From NCBI GenBank assembly GCA_001771575.1, contig MEUD01000001.1:832815-896814 (forward strand): a stretch of DNA of 64,000 nucleotides. The letters are read 5' to 3'. Positions 50,876-59,427 of the stretch are shown in pieces. The notes under the pieces are model-generated. The model made no database searches, had not been told where the DNA came from, and worked only from the letters and a program-made list of their open reading frames with translations. The DNA comes from a candidate division WOR-1 bacterium RIFOXYB2_FULL_45_9 (GTDB lineage: Bacteria > Margulisbacteria > WOR-1 > O2-12-FULL-45-9 > XYB2-FULL-48-7). The stretch's first letter is position 1; each line of letters opens with the position of its first letter. A program made the translations under genes and the position numbers.

Positions 50876-51010
50876 CATCCGGATGTTTCTAAACTGCCCC
50901 GGGATAATGTGATCCAGATCGCCGACATCGCCCGCTGGATATTGGGGAGTTTTGCCACCGTGGACGAAGTCGAGCAGGGATTGAAAAAAGTTGTGGTCAG
51001 AAGTTGGACT
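50876..51010 (+). pseudogene. C-terminal remnant of a choloylglycine hydrolase-like gene
   Basis: Right after the Ntn hydrolase stop the plus strand reads, with no start, SKLPRDNVIQIADIARWILG then SFATVDEVEQGLKKVVV. That segment matches the helical part of choloylglycine/penicillin-V acylase-type proteins (typically ...IARWILGNFATVDEV...). About 40 residues survive and then the frame runs into a promoter region. I infer a decayed paralogue. Confidence 0.65.
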
Positions 51011-51043
51011 ACCGGCATGATAAAAGTCTCGATCCTAATGTGC

Positions 51044-51049
51044 TATAAT
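51044..51049 (+). promoter_or_regulatory. -10 box of the DMT-type membrane protein gene
   Basis: TATAAT, 9 bases before the ATG at 51059. It fixes the start codon, since an in-frame start further upstream would include the pseudogene remnant. Confidence 0.45.
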
Positions 51050-51058
51050 CCACCCGTT

Positions 51059-51430
51059 ATGCGGCATTTATTGACTTGGATGTTCATTTATACTCTGGTC
51101 ATGGCTTTAGGCCAGATATTCCTGAAAATGGGAATGAGCAAAATGGCCGGCTTTTCACTGCAAAGCACCAAAGACGCTTTTCTAATCCTGCCGGGCCTGT
51201 TAAGAAGTCCCTATATATTGCTGGGCGCCGGACTGATGGCCGCTTCCTTTGTTCTCTGGCTGTTCATTCTCTCCTGGTTCAGATTAAGCCTGGTTTTCCC
51301 CTTGACCGCCCTGACTTTTGTCTTTGTCGTGCTCCTCTCCTATTTTATGCTCGGTGAAAAGATGTTAATACAAAATTACGCGGGCATTGTCCTGATCGCT
51401 TTTGGGATTTTTTTTCTGCTGTATAAATAA
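51059..51430 (+). CDS. Small EamA/SMR-like membrane protein
   Basis: 123 residues with four predicted helices (about 3-24, 43-58, 62-82, 101-122). The ending LTFVFVVLLSYFMLGEKMLIQNYAGIVLIAFGIFFL is typical for half-size drug/metabolite transporter proteins such as ArnE/EmrE relatives. It would work as a dimer. Substrate not known; no undecaprenyl-arabinose genes nearby. Confidence 0.82.
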   Translation: MRHLLTWMFIYTLVMALGQIFLKMGMSKMAGFSLQSTKDAFLILPGLLRSPYILLGAGLMAASFVLWLFILSWFRLSLVFPLTALTFVFVVLLSYFMLGEKMLIQNYAGIVLIAFGIFFLLYK

Positions 51431-51458
51431 AAGGCGCGCGGCGTAAAAATCGTTGGGC

Positions 51459-52778
51459 TTATAAAGACTGTGGTTCCTGGCTTTTTTTCAGCCGCTCAAT
51501 CTCCTTCTCCAGCTCGATCATTTTTATTTCCCGGCCCACAGTTAACTTATAGAATTCTTCAAGGTCGTCTATTTTCTTCTTCAATTCCATATCCATCTGC
51601 TTGCGTTCGGTTATGTCCTCGGAGATCCCCAGCAGGAATTTTGTGGCCCCGTCTTCTCCCTTTACACAAACCTTATGGGTATGCAGTAAACGCACCCCTT
51701 GCTTAGCCGTCGTAATTGGTTCTTCCGGAATATCCACTTTGCCGGTCGCCCCATCCAGGACTTCCCGGTCTTTGGCCATAAAGTTTGCCGCCTGTTCCGG
51801 CGGAAAAAGATCCAGATTGTTCTTGCCGAGCAGATCTTTGCGGTCATATCCCAGGAGCTCCTCTCCCGCGCGATTGAAAATGACGAAACGCAGGTCAGTC
51901 GCCTCTTTAAGAAAGATCATGAGCGGGATATTTTCCACGACCGTCTCAAAAAGTGTTTTTGAATCATTCAATTCCTTTTGGGTCTGTTTGCGCTTGGTGA
52001 TATTATGCATGATCCCGAGTTCTCCGGCTTCCTTGCCCACGATCCCTTTCAGGGGTGACGTAGTGATCTCAAAATATAATTTCTGGCCGTTGCTACCGAT
52101 CGCTTCAACCTCATAGGGCTCAACAGCAACTCCCTCTTTTCTAGCGGCAAAGTTGGCAACCATCAAGTCCACGCTTTCTTTCGTAAATTTACCGATCATA
52201 GCGTTTAATTTTTTGCCGACGATCTCCTCTCTTTTATAGCCGCTGATTAATTCAGCCTGCGGATTAAGATCAACTACAGTCCCAGACGCGTCAAGCTGGA
52301 CCAGGATATCGGAGGATGAATCGAACAGGGATTTGTACCGCTCCACAGCGCTCCTGGTCTCGGCCTCGATCCGCTTGCGCTCGGTAATGTCGCGCTCGGT
52401 CGAGGCGATCCCAATTACTTCCCCCGTTTCGTCGACCAGTTTCGTTACGGTCAGCCAGACATCGAGCAGGCGCCCGTCTTTGGTCAGCCGCTGGGTTTCC
52501 AGCGAAGAGACCTTTTCGCCGGCTAATAACCGGCGGTTGAAATCCTTTTGCTCGGCAGATTTATCAGGGGGAGTAAGGTCCCAGATGTTATTTTTCAGCG
52601 CTTCTTGCTCGCTGTAGCCATACATCAGCTCGGCGCCGCGGTTCCAGGCGGTAATCTTTCCCTCGAAATCCTGAATCGTGATCGCGTCGTTACTGTCCCG
52701 CACCACCGTCACCATCCGGCTGGCTTCGTTCAGACGGGCCTGCAGTTTTTGGTATTCACTATCGGGTAGTTCAACCAT
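51459..52778 (-). CDS. Triple-PAS sensor protein without a kinase or output domain
   Basis: About 439 residues from the ATG at 52778, or 461 from an ATG at 52844 whose extra codons cross a C10 run. PAS 1 about 10-130 (NDAITIQDFEGKITAWNRGAELMYGYS; ends DITERKR), PAS 2 about 140-265 (ends NITKRKQ), PAS 3 about 270-400 (ends DITERKQ). A coiled coil closes the protein, EEFYKLTVGREIKMIELEKE. No histidine kinase, GGDEF or receiver domain follows, so it must signal through a partner. The upstream region looks phase-variable. Confidence 0.88.
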   Translation of the reverse strand: MVELPDSEYQKLQARLNEASRMVTVVRDSNDAITIQDFEGKITAWNRGAELMYGYSEQEALKNNIWDLTPPDKSAEQKDFNRRLLAGEKVSSLETQRLTKDGRLLDVWLTVTKLVDETGEVIGIASTERDITERKRIEAETRSAVERYKSLFDSSSDILVQLDASGTVVDLNPQAELISGYKREEIVGKKLNAMIGKFTKESVDLMVANFAARKEGVAVEPYEVEAIGSNGQKLYFEITTSPLKGIVGKEAGELGIMHNITKRKQTQKELNDSKTLFETVVENIPLMIFLKEATDLRFVIFNRAGEELLGYDRKDLLGKNNLDLFPPEQAANFMAKDREVLDGATGKVDIPEEPITTAKQGVRLLHTHKVCVKGEDGATKFLLGISEDITERKQMDMELKKKIDDLEEFYKLTVGREIKMIELEKEIERLKKSQEPQSL

Positions 52779-52786
52779 TTGACAAT

Positions 52787-52814
52787 AGTATACGTCTAGG
52801 GGGGGGGGCGTCAA
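52787..52814 (-). promoter_or_regulatory. Promoter with a C10 homopolymer spacer, putative phase-variable switch
   Basis: Minus strand: TTGACG (52814-52809), 16-base spacer made of ten C residues plus six others, TATACT (52792-52787), then ATG after 8 bases. Gain or loss of a C would change the spacer towards or away from the optimum 17. The same run is also in frame behind an alternative ATG at 52844, which has AAGGA upstream. Confidence 0.65.
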
Positions 52815-52882
52815 TAGCTTTACATAAATAAATAGGACAGCCATTATATTCCTTCGTATTATGCTAAAATACTGATAATTAC

Positions 52883-53902
52883 ATGTTCTGTTTAGCGATT
52901 GAAACCTCGTGCGATGAAACCGCCGCCGCTGTTGTCAGGGACGGCCAGGAAGTCTTGTCCAACGTCATCGCTTCCCAGATCGAGTTCCACAAAAAATACG
53001 GCGGGATCGTCCCCGAGGTCGCGTCCCGTTTGCACGCGGAAACGATCTCCCCCATCATCTTGGAAGCGCTTACCCGGGCCGGAAAAGAGCTCTCGGAGAT
53101 CGACGCGGTCGCCGTAACCTTTGGCCCCGGACTGGTCGGCTCTCTGATCGTCGGGGTCAGCGCCGCGAAAGCGCTTGCCTGGGCGATCAAAAAACCACTC
53201 ATCGGAGTAAATCACCTGGAGGGGCATATCTACGCGAACTTCCTAACCCCCATTCCCCAGTCCCAAGTCCTCTCGTTCCCCTTCATCTGTCTTCTGGTTT
53301 CCGGCGGCCATACTTCATTAGTACTGGTCAGGGGCCATGGCAACTACGAGACGATCGGACGGACCAGAGACGATGCCGCCGGAGAAGCCTACGATAAAGT
53401 CGCCCGGTTCCTGAAGATCGGCTACCCCGGCGGACCGATCATTGATAAGCTGGCAAAAGAAGGAAATCCTAAGGCAATTCAATTCAAGCGGCCGATGATC
53501 GAAGAGGAGTTCGGCCTGGATTTTAGTTTCAGCGGCCTAAAAACAGCTGTAGTTAATTTTGTCAACAAGGCGGGGGGAACCGAGAATTTATTCTCAGGAG
53601 GGACCCGCCTTGTTGATCTCTGCGCCTCTTTCCAAGCCGCCGTCGTCGACGTCCTGGTTGAAAAAAGCCTGAAAGCGGCAAAACAACATCACTGCCAAAC
53701 AATCGCCCTGGCCGGCGGGGTCTCAGCCAACTCGGCGTTGAGGCAAGAGCTAAAGGCGAAGGCAGAGGCCAAAGGGATTGTGGTCCACATCCCGCCGCTT
53801 GAATACTGCACCGATAATGCCGCCATGATCGCCTGCGCTGGATATTATAAATCCATTAATTCGTCATTCTCCCTCGCCCCTATTGCCAGCGCCAGGATCT
53901 AA
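52883..53902 (+). CDS. tsaD: tRNA N6-adenosine threonylcarbamoyltransferase
   Basis: 339 residues, ASKHA fold. AIETSCDETAAAVV, YGGIVPEVASRLH, metal ligands in NHLEGHIYANFL (His about 111 and 115), SGGHTSLVLV and the later CTDNAAMIACAGY. Transfers the threonylcarbamoyl group to A37; partners TsaB and TsaE are encoded 40 kb away. The stretch TPIPQSQVLS (about 122-131) comes from a C-rich low-complexity tract and lengthens a loop. A TAAAAT box 12 bases upstream is its likely -10. Confidence 0.95.
   Translation: MFCLAIETSCDETAAAVVRDGQEVLSNVIASQIEFHKKYGGIVPEVASRLHAETISPIILEALTRAGKELSEIDAVAVTFGPGLVGSLIVGVSAAKALAWAIKKPLIGVNHLEGHIYANFLTPIPQSQVLSFPFICLLVSGGHTSLVLVRGHGNYETIGRTRDDAAGEAYDKVARFLKIGYPGGPIIDKLAKEGNPKAIQFKRPMIEEEFGLDFSFSGLKTAVVNFVNKAGGTENLFSGGTRLVDLCASFQAAVVDVLVEKSLKAAKQHHCQTIALAGGVSANSALRQELKAKAEAKGIVVHIPPLEYCTDNAAMIACAGYYKSINSSFSLAPIASARI
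53244..53270 (+). repeat. In-frame C-rich tract in tsaD
   Basis: CCCC-spaced units (ACCCCCATTCCCCAGTCCC) coding TPIPQSQ. Similar in style, on the opposite sense, to the G-rich tract in mnmA. Confidence 0.4.
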
Positions 53903-53911
53903 CGGTATAAT
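53883..53911 (+). promoter_or_regulatory. Promoter of the histidine kinase gene, leaderless
   Basis: TTGCCA, 17-base spacer, TATAAT ending 8 bases before the ATG at 53920. It lies over the end of tsaD. Confidence 0.6.
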
Positions 53912-53919
53912 CCCGAAAG

Positions 53920-55200
53920 ATGTCTTCTAAGCCTTTGAGCGAAAACCAACTCCTGGCCCTTCGCTTCGTCCAACTCCGCTGGGCGGCGATTTTTTCCATG
54001 TCTTTGATCGTCTTGGCCCTTTTTCTATTCAGCCAAAGACATGATGTGTTCATTAACAGTTTTATTGTCATCGGCGTCGCAGCAATTTACAACCTTCTCT
54101 TCCCTTTTCTCATTAAAAGGTTTTTTTTCTTTACTGAAAACCGGGTTTTCACTTACTTTCGATCCACGGCCGACATCATTGTCGTTACCCTGCTTATTCA
54201 TTTTACCGGCGGGGTAGAAAGCCCTTTTGGCTTTTTTTACCTCCTGGAGCTGGCCGCGATCTCCATGTACAGCTTTGAGCTGATCGCTGTCCTTATTTCT
54301 TCACAAGCCGCTTTTTTATATTGGGTGATTTGTTCTTTGGAGGCGTATTCAATCCTTCCTCACTATCGGATGGTTGACACTCCCGGCACGATTTATTATA
54401 GCCAGGCGTATGTTAACTCCAAAGGGCTGGCCCTGTTTTTTTCTTCGCTCCTGATCATTTATATTGTCTCCTATCTCGCGAAAAAACTACGAGACAAACA
54501 ACACCAGATCGAAGCCATGTCGGTCGCCCAGGCCGACTTTATGAACATGGTCATGCATGAAACAAAAACGCCCTTGACCTCAATCCTCGGGTACACCGAC
54601 CTCCTGATCGATAAAAATCCGATGGAAAACCAGCGGGATCCGCTGGCCGTCATAAAACGCCAGGCCAAGCGGATCCTAAACATGGTCAACGACCTGTTAA
54701 GCCTGGCCCGGATCGAATCCGGCAAGTCCAAACTAAACAAGATCGATTGCGACCTGCGGGACATTGCCGAACGGGCGATTGAAGAGATCGATCCCATTGT
54801 CAAGAATAGCGGAGTCGAGATCGTTAAAGAATTTGAATCAAGCCTGCCGCTGGTCAAGGTCGACGAAGATAAGGTCCATGAGATCTTCATTAACCTGCTT
54901 TCCAACGCCGTTAAGTTTTCCAATAAAGGCGGAAAGATCTTCGTCTCGATCTCGCTGATCGGCCAGGAATTGACCGTAGCGGTCAGGGATGAAGGGCTGG
55001 GAATTGAAAAGAAAGACCTGCCGCTGATCTTTGATAAGTTTTACCGGGCCAGCAAAGAATCGGTCGAGCGCAAGGGGACTGGCTTGGGCCTGGCCCTCTG
55101 CCGATCAGTCATCGAGCTCCATGGCGGACGGATCTGGGCGGCGTCGGCCGGTCCCGGCCACGGCTCGGTCTTTTATTTTGCCCTTCCCGTCCAGGCTTGA
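53920..55200 (+). CDS. Membrane sensor histidine kinase
   Basis: 426 residues: five to six N-terminal helices (about 15-190) with no large periplasmic domain, then HisKA with NMVMHETKTPLTSILGYTDLL (His about 213) and HATPase_c with NLLSNAVKFSNKGG, DEGLGI and GTGLGLALCRS. Signal sensed in or near the membrane. No response regulator is next to it, so the partner is elsewhere. Alone between tsaD and gatC. Confidence 0.92.
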   Translation: MSSKPLSENQLLALRFVQLRWAAIFSMSLIVLALFLFSQRHDVFINSFIVIGVAAIYNLLFPFLIKRFFFFTENRVFTYFRSTADIIVVTLLIHFTGGVESPFGFFYLLELAAISMYSFELIAVLISSQAAFLYWVICSLEAYSILPHYRMVDTPGTIYYSQAYVNSKGLALFFSSLLIIYIVSYLAKKLRDKQHQIEAMSVAQADFMNMVMHETKTPLTSILGYTDLLIDKNPMENQRDPLAVIKRQAKRILNMVNDLLSLARIESGKSKLNKIDCDLRDIAERAIEEIDPIVKNSGVEIVKEFESSLPLVKVDEDKVHEIFINLLSNAVKFSNKGGKIFVSISLIGQELTVAVRDEGLGIEKKDLPLIFDKFYRASKESVERKGTGLGLALCRSVIELHGGRIWAASAGPGHGSVFYFALPVQA

Positions 55201-55206
55201 TATAAT
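55178..55206 (+). promoter_or_regulatory. Promoter of the gatC operon, leaderless
   Basis: TTGCCC, 17-base spacer, TATAAT ending 9 bases before the gatC ATG. Confidence 0.55.
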
Positions 55207-55215
55207 ACCTTCATC

Positions 55216-55494
55216 ATGCGCATTGATGTCGAACACGTAGCCAAACTTGCCCGGCTTGGGCTGACGGACGAAGAAAAAAAACTTTTTGGGCCGCAGCTCT
55301 CGGCAATCCTCGGTTACGCGGAAAACCTCAACCAGCTTTCGACCGGCAATGTTTTGCCGACTTCCCACGCCATCCCGATCAAGAACGTCCTGCGGGAAGA
55401 CAAGGTCATCCCCTGCGCGAATGTCGACGATATCATGGCCAACGCCCCGGATGAAGCCGATCATATGTTTCGCGTTCCAAGGATCGTCGAATGA
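55216..55494 (+). CDS. gatC: Asp/Glu-tRNA amidotransferase subunit C
   Basis: 92 residues, usual length. [20 protein letters not shown], then [11 protein letters not shown] and RVPRIVE at the end are GatC marks. Wraps around GatA and GatB to stabilise the complex. Overlaps gatA by 4 bases. Confidence 0.95.
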   Translation: MRIDVEHVAKLARLGLTDEEKKLFGPQLSAILGYAENLNQLSTGNVLPTSHAIPIKNVLREDKVIPCANVDDIMANAPDEADHMFRVPRIVE

Positions 55495-56942
55495 TCAACA
55501 AATCTGCCCACGAGCTCCATTCCCTTCTCTCAAGCAAGCGGGTCAGTTCGCTGGAGTTGACCGAAGCGGTCTTCGCGCGGATCGATCAGGTTGAAGATAA
55601 GGTCAAAGCTTATATCACTCTCACGAAAGAAGAAGCGCTCCGGCAGGCTCGGGCCGCCGACGCCCGTTTGAAAGCCGGAAACAATATCACGCCGCTGACC
55701 GGGCTCCCGGTCGCGGTCAAAGACAACATGTGCACCCAAGGGGTGCTGACCACCTGCGGCTCAAAGATCCTGAACAATTATCTTCCCCCTTACGACGCGA
55801 CAATCGTCGCCGGGTTGAAATCCGCCGGCGCGGTGATCATCGGCAAAGCGAACATGGACGAATTTGCCATGGGCTCTTCGACTGAAAATTCCGCCCTTTA
55901 TCCGACCCGCAATCCCTGGGACCTGACCACCGTCCCGGGTGGATCTTCCGGCGGTTCCGCCGCGGCGGTCGCCGCTGACGAAGCGGTCCTGGCGCTGGGT
56001 TCTGACACCGGCGGCTCGATCCGCCAACCGGCCGCTTTTTGCGGCGTGGTCGGGATGAAACCAACCTACGGCCGGGTCTCACGCTTTGGCCTGGTCGCCT
56101 TTGCTTCGTCGCTCGACCAGATCGGCCCCCTGACCAAAGACGTGACCGACAGCGCCATCTTGCTCGGCGCGATCGCCGGCCATGACGAAAAAGACGCGAC
56201 TTCAGTCGACCTGCCGGTCCCCGATTATCGAAAAGCGCTGATAGACGACGTCAAAAAGGTCAAGATCGGCTTGATCTCCAATCTGCTTGGCGACGGGATC
56301 GCTCCGGAAGTAAAACTCGCGGTCAAAGCGGCCGCCGAAGCGCTGGCCAAGCTGGGAGCGGAGATCGTTGAAGTTGAGCTCCCCTCTTTTGAATACGCCG
56401 TTTCCACTTACTATCTTCTGGCGCCGGCCGAAGCCAGCTCCAACCTTGCCCGGTTTGACGGGGTCAAATACGGCCACCGGAGCGGCGGGACCAAAGACCT
56501 GCTCAACATGTATTACAATACCCGCCGCGAAGGCTTTGGCCCGGAGGTCAAGCGCCGGATCATGATCGGGACTTACGCCCTGTCCGCCGGATATTATGAC
56601 GCTTATTACTTAAAAGCGCTTAAGGTCCGGACCCTGATCAAACAAGATTTTGAAAAAGCGCTTGGCAAGTGCGACGTCCTGATCTCTCCGACCGCCCCGA
56701 CCGTCGCTTTTAAGGTCGGCGAAAAGACCGCCGACCCGCTGGCCATGTACCTTTCGGATATCGCGACGATCCCGGTCAATTTGGCCGGGCTTCCCGCCCT
56801 CTCCCTCCCCTGCGGTTTCTCCGGGGGACTGCCGATCGGACTGCAGATCATTGGACGGGCGTTCGCTGAAGAAACAATTTTAAGGGTCGCGTTCACTTAC
56901 GAGCAAAACACCAAATGGCACACTCAAAAAGCAAAATTATAA
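55491..56942 (+). CDS. gatA: Asp/Glu-tRNA amidotransferase subunit A (amidase)
   Basis: 483 residues. Catalytic Ser-cisSer-Lys triad: Lys in [11 protein letters not shown] (about 75), Ser in [13 protein letters not shown] and [16 protein letters not shown]. Releases ammonia from glutamine for transamidation of Glu-tRNA(Gln) or Asp-tRNA(Asn). gatB follows, but an unrelated secreted-protein gene lies between. Confidence 0.96.
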   Translation: MINKSAHELHSLLSSKRVSSLELTEAVFARIDQVEDKVKAYITLTKEEALRQARAADARLKAGNNITPLTGLPVAVKDNMCTQGVLTTCGSKILNNYLPPYDATIVAGLKSAGAVIIGKANMDEFAMGSSTENSALYPTRNPWDLTTVPGGSSGGSAAAVAADEAVLALGSDTGGSIRQPAAFCGVVGMKPTYGRVSRFGLVAFASSLDQIGPLTKDVTDSAILLGAIAGHDEKDATSVDLPVPDYRKALIDDVKKVKIGLISNLLGDGIAPEVKLAVKAAAEALAKLGAEIVEVELPSFEYAVSTYYLLAPAEASSNLARFDGVKYGHRSGGTKDLLNMYYNTRREGFGPEVKRRIMIGTYALSAGYYDAYYLKALKVRTLIKQDFEKALGKCDVLISPTAPTVAFKVGEKTADPLAMYLSDIATIPVNLAGLPALSLPCGFSGGLPIGLQIIGRAFAEETILRVAFTYEQNTKWHTQKAKL

Positions 56943-57991
56943 TCGGCCTTTTACTTTTAGGAGCGCTGGCCGGAGCGGTTTTCGCCGCTCCGAGCGCGGA
57001 AGACGTTAAAAGCTTCCCGGCGATCGGAGGCGAAGTTTCCGGGGTCACCATTCCCGGAGTAAAATCGATCTCGATTAACGATAAGCCGGTCAAGGTCAAC
57101 CCGGACAATACTTTTTTCACCCGCGTCGAACTTAAAGCCGGAGAAAAATACCTGATCCTCAGGATCACTTATCAGGGACTGCGAGTGATCAAGAAATACC
57201 TGGTCCTCCGCTCCGAAAAGAGCAAACAATTCAAGGTTTTTGTCCCTAAAGCCGAGATCGAAACCCCGCTCAAGGTCTCCCGCGCGGCCAATAGACCGGT
57301 TAAAAGAAAAACGATCACTAAAGAAGAGATCGAGAGGATCAAGCGCGAAGCCAAGGCAAGGGAAAAGGCGGCAAAGGTCCAAAAAGAGAGCAGAGTTTAT
57401 GATTTTTCTAAAGAAGAGTTCGGCCAGGGGACGGAAACAATGAAAGGGCTCTCCACCGCTATCGTCAACGATAACTACGGCATGAACTTAAAATCGCCGA
57501 TCGGCACCCTCTCGTACCTTAAAGAGATCCTAAGGATGACGAATTTCTACGATCGCTACTGGAAACCGCGCTGGGGGGACCGCCCGGTCAGCGCCGCGAT
57601 CAATAACCTGCTAAAAATAACCCAAGGGTATCGCGGCAAGCCGTTTTCCTCGCTGACCGCGGAACAACAGATGAACATCCTGAAGCTAAACCGGCTTTTA
57701 TTGGAAACGACCTATCCCGGGCTTTGCCCGATCAGCGAGCTCAAGAAGCTGATCATCGATGAATCATGGATGAGCGAGATCCCGCTCAAGAACAACGGCT
57801 ATATTTACGTCTGGGAATTCAGCCACGGCAAATTCCTGGTCCTGAAAGTGGTTAACCAGAAATTCTCGGCCGATATTTACGTCCCACTCACCGAGGAGTG
57901 GATCAGCCTGCAAAACCTGTCATACAAGGAATTGAAGGAGCTGATCGCCAAGCCGGCCTGGGAGATCAATAGCTTCGAGGAAAAGAAATGA
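56915..57991 (+). CDS. Secreted protein of unknown function inside the gatCAB operon
   Basis: 358 residues. Signal peptide ([23 protein letters not shown]), then an Ig- or carboxypeptidase-regulatory-like strand region (about 38-110: [42 protein letters not shown]), a basic coiled stretch (about 128-150: [18 protein letters not shown]) and a C-terminal domain with several Trp/Tyr. Not a family I know. It overlaps gatA by 28 bases and gatB by 4, so all are co-translated. Cell-envelope location is likely; a link with tRNA amidation is not expected. Confidence 0.8.
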   Translation: MAHSKSKIIIGLLLLGALAGAVFAAPSAEDVKSFPAIGGEVSGVTIPGVKSISINDKPVKVNPDNTFFTRVELKAGEKYLILRITYQGLRVIKKYLVLRSEKSKQFKVFVPKAEIETPLKVSRAANRPVKRKTITKEEIERIKREAKAREKAAKVQKESRVYDFSKEEFGQGTETMKGLSTAIVNDNYGMNLKSPIGTLSYLKEILRMTNFYDRYWKPRWGDRPVSAAINNLLKITQGYRGKPFSSLTAEQQMNILKLNRLLLETTYPGLCPISELKKLIIDESWMSEIPLKNNGYIYVWEFSHGKFLVLKVVNQKFSADIYVPLTEEWISLQNLSYKELKELIAKPAWEINSFEEKK

Positions 57992-59427
57992 ACTACGAAA
58001 CGGTGATCGGGCTGGAGATCCACGCCCAGGCGCTGACCCAAAGCAAAATGTTCTGCGCCTGCTCAATTAAGTTCGGCTCGGAACCGAACTCCAACATCTG
58101 CCCGGTCTGCACCGGCCAGCCCGGCTCCCTTCCAGTCGCCAATAAGAAAGCAATCGAGCTGGGGATCAAGGCGGCCCTTGCCCTCAATTGCAAGATTGAG
58201 CCGAGCAGTATTTTCGCCCGGAAGAACTACTTTTACCCTGATCTCCCCAAAGGGTATCAGATCTCCCAGTATGACAAGCCGCTGGCAACCGGTGGCTGGG
58301 TCGACATCGACGTCGACGGGGTCACGAAACGGATCGGCATTACCCGCCTTCACCTGGAAGAGGATGCCGGCAAACTGGTCCACGTTGGCGCGGACAGAAT
58401 AATGGGAGCGGAAGAATCGCTCGTCGATTACAATCGCGGCGGCACCCCCTTGATGGAGATCGTCAGCGAACCCGATATCCGCTCGGCCAGGGAAGCGGCC
58501 GTTTACACCGAAACGCTCGCCAACCTTCTCCGCTATATCGAGGTCTGCGACGCCAAGATGGAGGAAGGATCGCTCCGCTGCGACGCCAACGTCTCCCTCC
58601 GCCCGGTCGGCCAAAAAGAGTTTGGGACCAAGACCGAAGTCAAGAACATGAACTCTTTTAAAGCGATCGAAAAAGCTCTGCTCTCCGAAGAAAAACGGCA
58701 TGAAGAAGTTTTGGAAGAAGGCGGGAAGATCACGCAGGAAACCCGCTTCTATTCCGAAGAGACCAACACGACGTCCGGCATGCGGAGCAAAGAAGAAGCC
58801 CATGATTACCGCTACTTCCCGGAACCGGACCTCCCCCCCATCGAACCTGACGACAAATGGATAGAAGAAATTCGGCAATCGCTGGGTGAACTCCCGCAAA
58901 AGCGCCGGCAACGGCTGATCGACCAATTTGGTCTCAATACCGAAAGCGCCTCGATCCTGGTCTACGACAAACCGCTGGCCAACTTTTTTGAGGATACGAC
59001 GAAGCTTTATGATAAAGGCGCGGTCGTCGCCAACTGGCTGACCGGAGAGGTCACCGCATACCTTAAAGAAAAGAAGAAAACGATCGAAGAGCTCGACCTA
59101 AAACCGCCGCAATTGGCGGAGCTCCTCAAGCTGATCGACGAAGGGACCTTGAGCGGAAAACTTGCCAAAGGAGTACTGGTTAAAGTTATTGAGACCGGCA
59201 AACAGGTTAAAGATATCGTCGCTGAATCAGGAGCGCAGATCAGCGATCAAGGCGAACTAAATAAAATAATCGCTGAAGTTATCGCAAACAATACCAAAGT
59301 AGTTGCCGACTACAAAGGCGGGAAAGAGACCGCCCTCACCTTTCTGGTCGGCCAGGTGATGAAACTTTCCAAAGGTCGGGCCAATCCGGCTTTGGCCAAT
59401 CAGCTCCTCAAAGAAGCGCTTACATAG
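57988..59427 (+). CDS. gatB: Asp/Glu-tRNA amidotransferase subunit B
   Basis: 479 residues, full length. ETVIGLEIHAQ, CPVCTGQPGSLPV, FYPDLPKGYQISQYD, NRGGTPLMEIVSEPDI and the C-terminal YqeY-like domain are present. Kinase and transamidase subunit that activates the tRNA-bound Glu/Asp. Its last 28 bases overlap tail-to-tail with the unknown gene on the minus strand. Confidence 0.96.
   Translation: MNYETVIGLEIHAQALTQSKMFCACSIKFGSEPNSNICPVCTGQPGSLPVANKKAIELGIKAALALNCKIEPSSIFARKNYFYPDLPKGYQISQYDKPLATGGWVDIDVDGVTKRIGITRLHLEEDAGKLVHVGADRIMGAEESLVDYNRGGTPLMEIVSEPDIRSAREAAVYTETLANLLRYIEVCDAKMEEGSLRCDANVSLRPVGQKEFGTKTEVKNMNSFKAIEKALLSEEKRHEEVLEEGGKITQETRFYSEETNTTSGMRSKEEAHDYRYFPEPDLPPIEPDDKWIEEIRQSLGELPQKRRQRLIDQFGLNTESASILVYDKPLANFFEDTTKLYDKGAVVANWLTGEVTAYLKEKKKTIEELDLKPPQLAELLKLIDEGTLSGKLAKGVLVKVIETGKQVKDIVAESGAQISDQGELNKIIAEVIANNTKVVADYKGGKETALTFLVGQVMKLSKGRANPALANQLLKEALT

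Noticed and set aside
58063-58926. A 287-codon minus-strand frame inside gatB
   Set aside because: Antisense to a highly conserved gene and composed of repetitive Phe/Asp/Gly, typical of a shadow frame.
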